From the NCBI GenBank assembly GCA_021234155.1, contig JAJEKV010000111.1, positions 2,238,968 to 2,302,967 on the forward strand: 64,000 nt of DNA. Reading direction: 5' to 3'. Both the position numbers and the translations under genes were made by a program. Of the stretch, positions 22,126 to 33,560 are shown in pieces. Position 1 is the stretch's first letter. Every line of letters begins with the position of its first letter. Below the pieces are notes generated by a model. The model searched no databases. It was not told the DNA's origin and worked only from the letters and a program-made list of their open reading frames with translations. The stretch is from Isoetes taiwanensis. Lineage: Eukaryota; Streptophyta; Lycopodiopsida; Isoetales; Isoetaceae.

Positions 22126-22521
22126 AAATGTTTCATTTGCCATGTAGATCCTTTTTATTTTTTCTCCTTTCCGAGATTATCCATGAAAGTTTAATCTTGC
22201 TATCCAGTTATCTTGCGACTATAGAGAACATTTGGAGGCTTTTCAAAAGATATGTTAACCAATATTCTGTCATACACTCATAGCTCAATGTTAAATATAT
22301 TCTTGATATCCTTATATCTGGACAAATTGCATGTTCCTCTTGAAACTAATCCAAGTTCTAGCATGAACCATGCCCTCTTATACATGTGTTCAACTAGAAT
22401 ATCCAAGCTTCTTAGTAATTAATATATAGATCCTTAAAGTTTACCTATGTTTGTTTTTGTTAGGGCCCGAAGGGCCCAAATTTTTTTTTAGTATAACAAC
22501 CAACACATAACTATCATTAAC

Positions 22522-22922
22522 ATTAATTAACACAAACCATTGGGTCCAACACATTTAAATTAAAATCCCCCTTAAACCCCCTTTGGTTTGGGTGCATATT
22601 CACACGGGGGGTGACTCCGGGCAACGAGAGCTGCTGGATAGGCATATTCACCTCTTATTCCTTAATCTACACCGTACACAAAGTTCCTCATTTGTGGGGT
22701 ATGGATGTACAGAATTTGTTATACTGTACAACAAGATTTACAAAATACTATAAGATTTAAGACAATATACTATATGGTGTTGATTTTGTACGTACAAAAC
22801 ATAATTATAAGGGCTCCCGCTGCCCTACGTCAACCCCCGTGTGAATATGCACCCAAACCAAAGGGGGTTTAAGGGGGATTTTAATTTAAATGTGTTGGAC
22901 CCAATGGTTTGTGTTAATTAAT
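22522..22922. mobile_element. Foldback/MITE element with perfect 89-bp inverted repeats
   Basis: The left arm 22522-22610 and right arm 22834-22922 are exact reverse complements over 89 bp by manual comparison, around a 223-bp non-coding centre. The arms include AACCATTGGGTCCAACAC and CCCCCTTTGGTTTGGG. At the outer edges TTAATTAA stands on both sides (22523-22530 and 22914-22921). As this octamer is itself a palindrome, it could be an 8-bp hAT-type target duplication or simply the tips of the arms. No transposase is encoded, so it would move with a partner element. Confidence 0.88.
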
Positions 22923-23022
22923 AAGAATAAATATCACTCATGATGGTATGTGGGGATGTGTAAAAGTCTATAATAAGAATTCATTTTTGTTTGGCTATTA
23001 ATGATTTAATATATAAATATTA

Positions 23023-23052
23023 CTAGTAATGGGTGCCCGGCGTTGCCGGGCA
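23023..23052 (-). mobile_element. Helitron-type 3' terminus, minus strand
   Basis: On the minus strand the hairpin TGCCCGGC-AAC-GCCGGGCA (23052-23034, 8-bp stem) is followed by seven bases, CTAG (23026-23023) and T. This matches the Helitron 3' signature and the copy at 14122-14153. The element body should lie at higher coordinates. No 5' TC end or Rep/helicase coding was found, so it would be a non-autonomous or truncated copy. Confidence 0.6.
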
Positions 23053-24322
23053 TAGATAGAAATATAAGTTAATGCGACGCATTTGATTGGATGGAATGGT
23101 GATTTTAGAGAGATTGCACAAATTTAGCAACAATATGTGAAGCAAAAGAGACACCAAATGACATCGATTTCCATTGAATTGTGTTGCATATGAATCTGAA
23201 AAGGATATTAGAGAAAATAAATAATGCATGGCCTTGGATTTCTATTCATCCCTTGTCAATATCAATATTTTTGTTGCTATTCCATCTTATAGTATCTTTC
23301 TTATTATTTTACGTCAGGAAGGAGGCGTAATTTGTCACAACTAAAAGTATTATCTGTTCCTAACTATGAAGATGAAGAAAGCTACCCTCATAATACATGA
23401 GCTTTGGGTGAGGGTTCAATGTTGTCCAAGTTGTAGAGGAGATAGACTTTGTGTATGTGGTCTGGGATAAGTTTGATTATGTTATCTTGGATTCCATAAA
23501 CATTTATTAGGTTGCTATACCAATTTGAACATTCTCATTTGATACAGTGCATGTCCTACATCAAATTAAGATATGTCATACAATAGAATGCATCATGACA
23601 TGGAGGTTACGACTACTATGGTTAGGGTTGTGATATTATGTTTTTCTTTTTTATTCAAAGCTATAGCCTGCCGCAGGGGATGCATTTAGCTGGTCATCTA
23701 GAGCATGCTCAATCTAGAAGCATTTATTGGTGAATTTGCATGGATCAGTTTTTCTGCAACGCTGCACTCCAGCGTGGGAGCTGCTGGGATCTTCCAGAGC
23801 CATGACCACCGTTGCCCACATACAACTGTTAGCCCTATTAGCGCGCTTGGAAAGGATGTTCGACTACACAATTGTTTCTTGCCACATTGTGAGATAATTT
23901 TAAGTAAAGCATATAAATTATGTGCCTCTACTGGATAGGGCTACACATTCTGCTTTTACAATGAATAAAACTACGCTATTAATTTGTGCAAAAGTAATAA
24001 TATATTGAGAGCCTAAACTCCCAGGAATGCCTGCATTATAGTATCCATAGGATGGGCATAGAAGCTGCATATGCTAGAGTCATCATAGGCAAAATAGAGA
24101 TTTAAAGTTTAGCAGGCTAAAATCGAAATAGAACCTTAAAACTAATGTACTTTCATTAGCAACATTAACAAAAGATATAGCTAGAAAAAGGTGTGAGCGT
24201 GAGGGGCATGCTCTATGTTGACTTGCTAGGAATTGGACACATACTAAGAAATTACTCCTTTAACCCTATGCAAGGTCCATATAAAAACACAACCACGTAC
24301 AAAAATGTTCTAACGCGGACCC
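23053..24322. other. No gene recognised; possible Helitron body
   Basis: Only short open frames are present, the longest at 23705-23938 (78 codons, no known motif). The region may be part of the Helitron ending at 23023. Confidence 0.4.
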
Positions 24323-24640
24323 TGTGACAATTATAATGAAAGACCTTTTTCTTTTGTTGCAACTGTGAATCTCAACATAGTCGTGAGTAAAATGTATTTA
24401 GTCATGAAAATATGGAGTGCAAATGCCAAGAAAACACATGTAGTATACTATGTGACAATTATAATGAAAGACCTTTTTCTTTCCAAGAAAACACATGTAG
24501 TATACTATGTGACAATTATAATGAAAGACCTTTTTCTGTGGTTGCAACTGTGAATCTCAACATAGTCGTGAGTAAAATGCATTTAGTCATGAAAAGATGG
24601 AGTGCAAATGCCAAGAAAACACATGTAGTATACTATGTTT
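24323..24640. repeat. Tandem repeat, three units (128, 57 and about 131 bp)
   Basis: Units begin TGTGACAATTATAATGAAAG at 24323, 24451 and 24508. The first and third are full length and include TGAATCTCAACATAGTCGTG. The middle unit lacks the central part and joins the first 30 bases to the end of the unit (CCAAGAAAACACATGTAG). All three end with TAGTATACTA. Confidence 0.9.
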
Positions 24641-25504
24641 GTTTATTGAAGGCCTGGGCTATGCATTTAGTTACAATTGTTGACAACTTTCAAGAATTTC
24701 TTATAACTTGTAAGCCTAGGCATGGGACCTATACCATGGTATCTCATAACCTAGTTGAGTCTATAAAATTGAATAAATAAAATTGAATAATATATATTAA
24801 AAAAAGAAGTATACTTTGTTGATTCCATATTTAGTGAGTATAGTTTGTTATTTGAGCTCAATTGGTGCACCACATATGATTTGTGTGACTTCAATGTTGT
24901 CTATATATCCTATTGAAAGATTTTTGTCCTTGAAATAGGTTGCCTATATGTCCTATTGAAAAATTTGTACTCCCATAATGTTGCTAGAAAACATGTTGGC
25001 TCACAATGCCCTATCCTCCATAATGTTGCTGGAAAACATGCTAGTTAGAATGACCAGCTAAAATAAACTTGTCCTTGTCCAAGTGGAACTCTATAAGAAT
25101 CTGCTCCAGTAAAATGAACACAGAAATGGAAAATACTCTTATGTTTTGCATGAAGCTAATGATTTTTTTTTATAACCATTTGTTCTCTTCCATGCTAGAT
25201 GTAAAAGACGTCAGAATAAATGTTAATTAAAATGCAAATGAGCTTTCAGATTTAATCAAACAATAAACAATACAACTATAATTCTAAGTTTTTACCTAAA
25301 ATTGCCAAACCTAACTTGAACAGCTTTATGTATTTACATAGACTTTGAAGGCTGTTGGTTGAACATAAGCTGGGCAAATCGAACCGCTTTAGATAGCCTG
25401 CATAGCATCCTCAGATTTCTGCACCGGTTGGAGGACAATAATGCTCTAGCAAATAGTGACAATAGTCCTCTATTTACCATGAGGCAAGATATTACACCTA
25501 ATTG

Positions 25505-26005
25505 CTATGGCATTAGCACTACAGCCCAAGTCTTTGATACATGTACTTGCGTTTGAATACCGCCATAGCTGGTGTTGGGAGTGCAGAAAGATGGAGATCC
25601 ATTTCTGAAAACCATGCCATGCATAAGGGAAAGACAACTTGTTTCAGATATTGCATTCAAGGGATAACAAAGGAAGTGATATAATGGCAACTTTTTTTGC
25701 ATCACATTGCCTTCATATGCTAAGAAGTGCACAGTATTACCTTTGATCCAAGAGTGAGATTTAAGAATAATATCTGTGTCCTTCATTCAGGTGCCTTCCA
25801 ACCTGCAGCCAATAAATTCTATGTTAAGTGAGGATGTACATGCCAATTGTAAAAGGTTGCAAGTCACAACATAACCTATAATATCAAAGATGAAAGCCAT
25901 ACTTGGCCATTCCGGGGATCCGTTGAACATGGGCATTTGTGTTTCAAACTGCTCTACATGTAGATGTGATGGTTTTTGGGCTCCAGCATCACAATCAATG
26001 TACAA
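25505..26005 (-). other. Two exon-like minus-strand open frames, unidentified
   Basis: Frames 26005-25787 (MYIDCDAGAQKPSHLHVEQF, FIFDIIGYVVTCNLLQLACT) and 25786-25505 (ILKSHSWIKGNTVHFLAYEG) lie end to end on the minus strand, separated only by a stop. A possible splice acceptor CTGCAG is present near 25800. I cannot assign a family. No gene is recognised in 24641-25504 or 26006-27007, apart from a 108-codon open frame at 26796-27122 that overlaps the proposed 5' end of LINE-B. Confidence 0.25.
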
Positions 26006-27310
26006 AACGTAATTGCTAAAATGCTAAAAGATGCTAAAATTAAGAACCATGTTGACCCAAAAGAATTTGAACCCGTCAAAGCCAGACTTTGACACTCTGC
26101 TCATAGGCTTGCTCATAGGCCTCAGAATTTAGACTCGTTGTAGCAGAGGGTAACCAAGGAAGAGCAAAACAATAGATATTACCTGTCATGAATGCTGACA
26201 GTACTTGTAGTTCAGCCCAAGAGCTTGATCTCTTGCCTAATATCTGTCAATCACTGTAAATTAACGTTGAAAACTCACCTTCTTCACCGTTTAAACAAAA
26301 TCAGCTTTGCAAAAAGGGAAAAACATACAGAGGCCCAAAATACTGTAGATTATTCATGCAGCCATCTCATATGCATGCCGAAAGGGAAAAATACATCACA
26401 ACAAAAAAACTCTCCAACAAATCGTGACCTTCACAAAGCCTTATTTTTAGCTCTGAGCTTGCAGAGCAAAGCTACTTCAGATACGTAGAAATGCTTTAAT
26501 TTCTTAGTCTACGACAACTCCCTCAAGTGGGGGCGACGGCTGAGTTGAAAAAATGGACGTGCGCCCTTTTTCTTGGATTTTTTGTCTCTTTCTCACATTT
26601 TCTGTTACATGCCATTTCTTGCCAAATTTTGTGAGAAAAAGCAGGTCCTTCGAATTCTGAAGCCAATTACTGGCAAATCCATTGCTGCCCTTGTATAGGG
26701 GTAGCATTGAGGTGATTCTCAACGTCAGTAGCTACATTTTGATTACCATTTTCATATATTCATGAAGCCTGATCCTGCTCTTATTCCATCCTTCTATGGA
26801 GACGAAAATTTTTGCAATTATCAGGGAATCATCTAGAATTACCTGCGGATTTCTAAGAGGTTCAGCATCTGATCTCTGGAATTCGCTGATTACCCATCAA
26901 GTTTTTCCTGAAGATCTCTTCATATCAGAGTATTCCTTTGTCCCTAGCACAGTTGAGTTTGAGGTCGAAATTACCAATTCTTGGTTGGAAGAATTCGTTG
27001 GTTCCAGTTCAGTTGCTCCAGCAGGAACATTTAGAGTACATTGTGATTGGACTGATTACAAAATTTCTATTGAAGTTTACTCTCAGTTGGATACAGTGCA
27101 AATCTTTGGTCACTCTCCGTAAGATCAATAAATTTGAATGACTTTCAATCAGCATCTGGTTTCAATGGCATTCGGGCAGGCAGTCTGATCTCTTTTAGTT
27201 AAATTTCTTTTTCTCTCTAATGGTCTCTCTCCCCTGTTTTCCTTTTTTCCCCCTTTTTGTGGTTCAATTTTCTGCATGCCCCTTTGTTGTTTCATCCTGA
27301 ACTTTACGCA

Positions 27311-29611
27311 ATGGTTTCGGATTATTCACAAAACCCTAAAAATTTAGCCTTTCTTCACGCATTTGCCTTCCTTCCCGCTTCCGATAGAGCCTCTGTTCTT
27401 CAGAATCTGAAATCATTTCAAGATAATCCTCAAGATACCATCCTTTTTGGTAATTTTGCGTCTCTGCTTCCTCAAATGGACCCAATTTCCCATCAAGTTC
27501 CTTTCTGGGACAATCTCTCTGCTGATCCTGATCACAGAGGAATTCTTCATCCAATTAACCCAAACACTCAAGTTCCCTTTCCATATGGAGTTTCGGGAAG
27601 ACACCAACAATTGCGCTCGGACGATGAATTGGATGCTAGACTTCAAAGGATCAAACCGCCTCACATTCAAGAAAGGAAGATGAATCTTTACAATGGTATT
27701 TCTTTAAATCTTCCTGTTGTTCATTCCAAAATGGATGCTTTGTCGAAATCTGCTGTTATTGTTAAAGTTCAGAAATGTGGGATTAAACTTGATAAGCTTT
27801 GGGCCTTTCTCCTTAACCTAAATAAAGGGATCTTAATTCAGGCTGTTTACTGGCTAAATTTTCCATACATTATGATCAAATGTGGCAACGCCAGATCAGC
27901 CAATTTTTTCCTTAACCATGGCCCTCTGACTTTTGAGACTTCCCAACTGACCTTCTTGAAATGGCATCCCAAGCTCGACATCGATCAAATGAACAATCTC
28001 TGTATTGCCTCAACTTCTCTGTTTGGTCTCAATCCTGAAGATTGCTTCAAGGTCCTATTTAATTCCATTGGTACTTACATTTCTACAGAATACTCTCCCT
28101 CCAGACCTCCAAGAGCTTTTGTCCAATTGGATCTGTCCAAAGAAATACCTCTTTCCATCCCGTTCATAGACGCCTTTGGAGTAGAATCTTCTTTAGCTTT
28201 AAGATGGTCTGGACTGCCTTCCCAATTTTGGTACTCAGATTGCAAGTCAATTGCTGAACATCAGCCGGTTTCTGTTAATGAAAATACTAAAGTCTCGAAG
28301 GATATCATTGATCAATCAGGCAAAGAAGATATATCTATGAAAAATCAGGAAAAGAAAGTGAACTCTTTTCATACTCTGCCAGAAAATGAGCAATTCAAAT
28401 GGACCAGGGTTAATGGCAGCTACAAGAGGATTCAGAAACAAAAGACAGTACGAGAACAGATGAAAGACAAAGGTGAAATGGATGAGCAGATCAATTGTCA
28501 GAAAAGAAACAATGGTATAACAATTGGAGAACCTAAGGTCTTGGTCAAAGGAAATATCTCTGCTAAGTCTAATACTGCCACAGATGTTTTAAGCATTACC
28601 TTAGACAACATCATTAAGGAGGCTAAAATTCTGAACAAAGGTCAGTGCTCTTACAGTCTTATGGACTACCCTATCAGCAACAAAAGCAAGAATGGGTCAT
28701 TAATGATAAAATCTCAAGGAAAAGCAAAATCTCAGGTGAATTCCCTTCCAAAGAATTCACAAAATACATCAGCTCCAGCAGCAGTTCTACATCAAAGTAT
28801 CTTGGTTTCAAATAACTCAAGTTTACCTCATGGTCACACAGAATCTATTTTGACTAATCCGATTAGTCAAACTACTGAAGTCTTGACTCAGGATTCCTCT
28901 CAACAGCAGGTCCACCAGCAAATCAAATGCCAAAATGCATTCCAGGTATTATCTGACCCAAATAATAATTTGGATTTTGAGTTAGATAAGAGTAAGGATG
29001 GCTCCCACAACCATAATATCCTTACTTCAACTCCAAACATTTCTCTTACTGAGAATTCTCCACATCCCATCATTGTGACTTCTTTGCCATCTCTCATTGA
29101 CCTAGACTCCCCATAGTCCTCCAAGAATATCCAGCAAGATTGCAGATCAGCTAGCTTCACTTCATTTTGAAATGCTTCATGAGGAGTTTGCCAAGGCTGG
29201 TTCTCAAGATAAGGATATAAATGAGGTACATGATGCTGACTTTGTTCCTGAGACTCCAGAAGACAAAATTGAAGAGCAAAAGGAGCTTCAAGAAAATCAA
29301 GTCTTAAGGCAAGTACCAGATTCTGCTCCTTTAAATACTCTTAATAATAATTCTATGTTTCAGTTTTATCCTGGTGGTTGCTCTGATTTTAGTGACAGTG
29401 AGGATTATGGCTCTGATAAAGAAAATTGGGGAAAGGAAGAATACCTTATGGAAAACAATAGCCAATTTTCTATTCCTGAGATCAAACAGTCTTTCAAAAA
29501 ATCTGCAAAAAAAAAAAAAGGGAATAACCTAGGAAAGGTTCTATCTGCCATGAATAAAACCCCTGCTCAAAATACTAGAAGTAAGAAGAAATCCAAAAAA
29601 TACAATATCTA
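27311..29611 (+). pseudogene. LINE-B ORF1 (RNA-binding, DUF4283-like), one frameshift
   Basis: This is the first protein of LINE-B, expected to bind the element RNA. The ATG at 27311 (MVSDYSQNPKNLAFLHAFAF) is preferred over upstream codons as it begins the conserved-looking part. The middle of the protein (roughly residues 150-300) has the RRM-like DUF4283 layout of plant LINE ORF1: NHGPLTFETSQLTFLKWHPK, then RPPRAFVQLDLSKEIPLSIP. The second half is low-complexity, rich in Ser, Asn, Gln and Lys. The frame stops at 29116, but the adjacent frame reads on without a break (ISSKIADQLASLHFEMLHEE) to a Lys-rich C-terminus ending KKKSKKYNI at 29611. A single frameshift near 29110 therefore separates what was about 767 codons. 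No CCHC knuckle is seen. Confidence 0.8.
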
Positions 29612-29644
29612 ATTCTTCTTCCTGATTTTTATTCTCCTTTCTTG

Positions 29645-32600
29645 ATGAAGATCCTTTCCTGGAATCTAAGAGGTATCAAAGGCCCTCTTAAAAGAAGACG
29701 TGCTATTGCACAGATTAGACTTTATAATGCTGATATTGTTCTCCTTCAGAAGATTAAGCTTCCCTCTTTTGAGTGCAGCAATTTGGGAGATTGGATTTAT
29801 CCTAATTCCTCTTCCATCCGGATTGATTCGAAGTGGTGCAAGGGGGGGTCCGCAATCATTTGGAAGAACAACCTCAATCATATTTTTCTTCATAATAGTC
29901 CCTCTAAAGCCTGGCAAGCAGTTATTCTCTCTTGTTCCAATTCCATCTTTGGCATTATTAATGTTTATGCTCCTACTACTCCCAAGGATAGGGGAGCCAA
30001 CTGGTCCGAAATTAATTGTTGGGTGAGCTCTCAAAATATTGACAACCGGATCATTGCAGGGGGACTTCAATAATACTCCTTCTTGGGATCTTAAGTTTTG
30101 GGAACAAGATTAATATGACCGTGAGTTGAGAAACGTAATTGGGATTCTCTTCTAGCTGATAATGGTTTGATTTATATCCCTCTTCTTCCTCAGCCTTATA
30201 CTTGGTCTAATAAGCAAAAGGGCAAGGGCATGGGTCTTCAGACTTTGGATAGATTCTATGTATCTAATCCCTCCTCGGCCTTTTGGGATAATAGTTATGT
30301 GACCAGTGATGAAGGTACTTCTATCTCGGATCACCAGCCCTCGCTTTCATCATACTCCTCATATCACCAAAATTCAGAGACAGGGAAGTACACCTTATAA
30401 GTTTAACTCCTCTCTTCTGGATAATGAGGATTTCTGTTCTCAATTTATTACCTTCTATGAGAATCTTTCCATCAGCATGAACACTAGGGCTGATGATAAT
30501 AGGAATCAGCACCATGGGAATTATTTCTACTCCAAAATCAAAGCTATAAAAGCTTGGATTAAGAGCTGGACTAAATCTAGAAATTCTCTTTGCAGCAAAG
30601 AAAAAAATCATCTTATGATGGTAATGAAAGACATCAGATCTCTTCTCCAGGAAGATCCTTCTAATCTAAATCTTCATATAGGGGAAGAAATTCTAGAGAG
30701 AAAAATCAAAAGTATTGAGATAGATGCTAAGGGATCTGCTATCAGATGCAAAATAAAATATACCAATGACATGGACTCAGGTAGCTCCAAATTCTTTTTT
30801 AGGGTAGCTAAAAGTAGGGTCTTGAGAAAATCTATTGCTGAGATCCAAGATGAGAATGGCAGCAAATACACTTCTCACTCTGATATTTCCAATTATTTCA
30901 GGGATAAATATATGGATATTTTCAATAATAAGCCAATTCCCCCCAACAATATTGCAGAGGCCAATGACTTCCTGAACATTGTGAACAATATTCTTCCTTA
31001 CAAGCATCAAATTATGGATGACTCTATTATCGCCCTTCCTTCTCAACAGAAATCTTGGCCACTCTATCCTCCTTTAATAGAGGAAAATCCCTGTCCTGAT
31101 GGGTTGCCTGAATTTTATGTCAAATTCTGGGACGTCCTCAAAAATGACCTTACTTTAATGGTTCATGACTTCTGGAATAATGGTCATCTTCAGACCTCTA
31201 TAGCTAGTGGTTTTATCTCCTTGATTCCTAAAGTAGATCATCCAGCCAAATTCCAAGATTGAAGACCTATATCTCTTACAAATTCTACCTATAAGATGTG
31301 TGCTAAGATCATAGCTTTAAGGATTAACTCCTTTCTCCAGAGGAATATCAGCCATAATCAATCTGCCTTCTTGCCTAAGAGATACATCCTAGATAATTAT
31401 GTGGCAGCCATGGAAGGTCTGCACTGGAACAAGATCTCCAATCAGAATTGTATCCTTCTCAAATTAGATTTCAAACGTGCTTTTGACTCTGTCAGATGGG
31501 ACTTTCTTAAATTTGCTATGTCTAAACTTGGATTCCCTGACAAGTTAATCAACCTGATTATTGGATTGAATTCCAAAGCCAAATCTGCTGTTCTAATCAA
31601 TGGAGTGCCTTCTGATTTCTTCCCTCTTTCCTGTGGGGTAAGGCAAGGTTGCCCTCTGGCTCCCTATTTATTCCTGGTTGCTTCTGATTTGTTAACAAAG
31701 GTTATCTGTCACTATCAAGCCTATGGCCTCATAAAAGGTCTCAAGATGCCCAACTCAAATGATGAATTGACTATGCTTCAATATGCTGATGACACTTTCT
31801 CCTTCCTCCATGCTGACTTGGCTAATATTGATTGTTTTCTTAAAGTCATTAATCAATTCTCAGCGACCTTCGTATCCGCCTCAACATCAACAAAAGTCTT
31901 ATCATTGGTGATATCCCCGACCAAAGAGCCTTCTTGGCATTGATGTGCTTCCCCCATGGCCAAGCTACCAAATTGTTGGGCATGCCCCTTTCATTGAATC
32001 ATCATACACTTAAAGGCCTTTGGGAACCTATTCTTCTAAGAATAAAGAAGAAGCTGAATAACTATGGCAACTACCTTTCTCTTGCTGGCAGAACTATCAT
32101 AGCCAACTCGGTTCTTGCAAGTTCTCATGTTTATTTCTCTACTGCTCTTATTGCACCTAAATGTGTGTATCTGGAATTGGAGAAAACTATAAGGAATTTT
32201 ATCCGAAAGGTGGTCATTTAGTCAACTGGAATTCTATCTCAGAGATCTAAGAGCTCGGTGGTCTTGGCTGTAAAAATCTCTTTCTCCAAGCTCAATCTCT
32301 TGCGGGGAAGTTTGTTTGAAGGCTATTCATGGGAATCAATCCCCCATATAAGTTTATTAGATACTGGATTAGTCAAAGCCATCCCTATGGTCATCCTTCC
32401 ATCCAACATCTTCTTCCAAACTCTGCTTTTGTTCAGTTGAAACCTGCCTCCAATATTTCTCCTCTAATGGGCAATTTGATAAAAGCCCGAATTCTATCTC
32501 CCAAATTTTCGGTTCATCTCTCTCAGACAAACTTCATGTTGATCAACCTATTTTCCGAATCCCATTCTGTCTGCGAGCAAAATTCTCTTGCCTTGGCCAT

Positions 32601-33217
32601 TCAACATCCAAAAAATCTGCAAGAAATGGCAAGAAGTCGGGTTTTATTTTATCGAGATCTTTTTTTCCGGAGGAAGGCCTATTTCTTGGACTACTCTCAA
32701 AAATATCATCAAAGGAACCTCATCGATAAAAGGTCTATGCTTTTATTAAGCCTTTGATTTCTAATCCCCGCTCCTAACTTTCGATAAAGGGGACTTGGAC
32801 TCTAAAAGGGAAAGATGATTACAAAGTCAAATATGTTTATAATGCTCTCTCTTTGATCCTAATAACCGCAAAGCCATGATTAAATGGGGTATTAATCGGG
32901 ATCAGCTTAAGACTCTATTTAATAATGTCGGAACTCTTTTCCGCCAAATTGCCAAAAAAATTTCATACTTTATTTGGCTGATTGCTAATGGTAGCTTAAA
33001 TAATTTGTATACCTTGTCCAAGAGAAATCCCAACATTCCCTTGTTCAAAATAATGAGAGCTTTCATAACAATCGTAATTTATAATCGCCAAATTGCCCTA
33101 TGGGAAAGATGTTTCCAATTTGATTTTGAAACCATTGAAGATATGTGCCACATCTTTTTTGGATTGTCCCAAGATTTGTTGAAATCAATGTTGTTTCTAA
33201 TGAATCCTGGATTCTGA
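29645..33217 (+). pseudogene. LINE-B ORF2: endonuclease, reverse transcriptase, C-terminal region
   Basis: The AP-type endonuclease starts at ATG 29645 with ILSWNLRGIKGPLKRRRAI. The catalytic Glu in the usual LLQE-T-K motif is Lys here (VLLQKIKL). A frame change at about 30062 in a G-run precedes the GDFN motif, and SDHQP, with the catalytic His, is kept at about 30330. The linker runs 30306-31262 and ends at a TGA (31261-31263) where Trp of D-W-R-P-I-S-L is expected. The reverse transcriptase (31264-31943) has LKLDFKRAFDS, GVRQGCPLAPYLFL and LQYADDTF, all intact. Another frame change follows at about 31885. The thumb (31934-32221; YGNYLSLAGRTIIANSVLAS) and C-terminal part to 33217 decay further, and the zinc-binding Cys/His set is incomplete. 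It is non-functional as it stands. Confidence 0.88.
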
Positions 33218-33515
33218 GAAAAATTTTGGTATTGTGAGAAATGATAATAAGAATTATTACCCTTTATTCAAAATAATGAGAAAGAAAGTGAGGACCATGG
33301 TAACAACATTTTGTAATTTATTGCAAATCACAGCCATTACTTGTTGTTAATGATGCAATCTTTGGGCTGATCTTTATGGATCTAATAGTTCCTATAACAT
33401 GAGTACCTAAAATGATTATCTATGCTGATTTTGCTTATTATGTGTTTTCCTATCAAACACATCTATGCTATGTACTTGAGATTTTATAATTAATGATAAA
33501 ACTGTTTCTTGCTTT

Positions 33516-33554
<39 letters not shown>

Positions 33555-33560
33555 TTCCAG

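Larger units (their letters stand above)
27008..33551 (+). mobile_element. LINE-B: near full-length L1-type non-LTR retrotransposon
   Basis: A complete domain order is present on the plus strand: ORF1 (27311-29611), 33 bases, ORF2 (29645-33217) with endonuclease, reverse transcriptase and a zf-RVT-like end, a short 3' UTR and an uninterrupted run of 35 A (33517-33551). TGGTTCCAG directly after the tail (33552-33560) matches 26999-27007, giving a possible 9-bp target-site duplication and a 5' end at 27008. It carries about half a dozen frame changes or stops, so it is inactive but young enough that most frames remain long. The long pure poly(A) also suggests fairly recent insertion (inference). 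Confidence 0.9.

Noticed and set aside
24323-24640. CRISPR array, also considered for the palindromic arrays at 5.4 and 61.6 kb
   Set aside because: Context is plant nuclear DNA, units lack unique spacers of equal length, and there are no cas genes; these are ordinary tandem or hairpin repeats.
26796-27122. 109-codon open frame just before LINE-B as a host gene
   Set aside because: No family recognised, no splice context, and it overlaps the proposed 5' end of LINE-B; it may be chance or 5' leader of the element.
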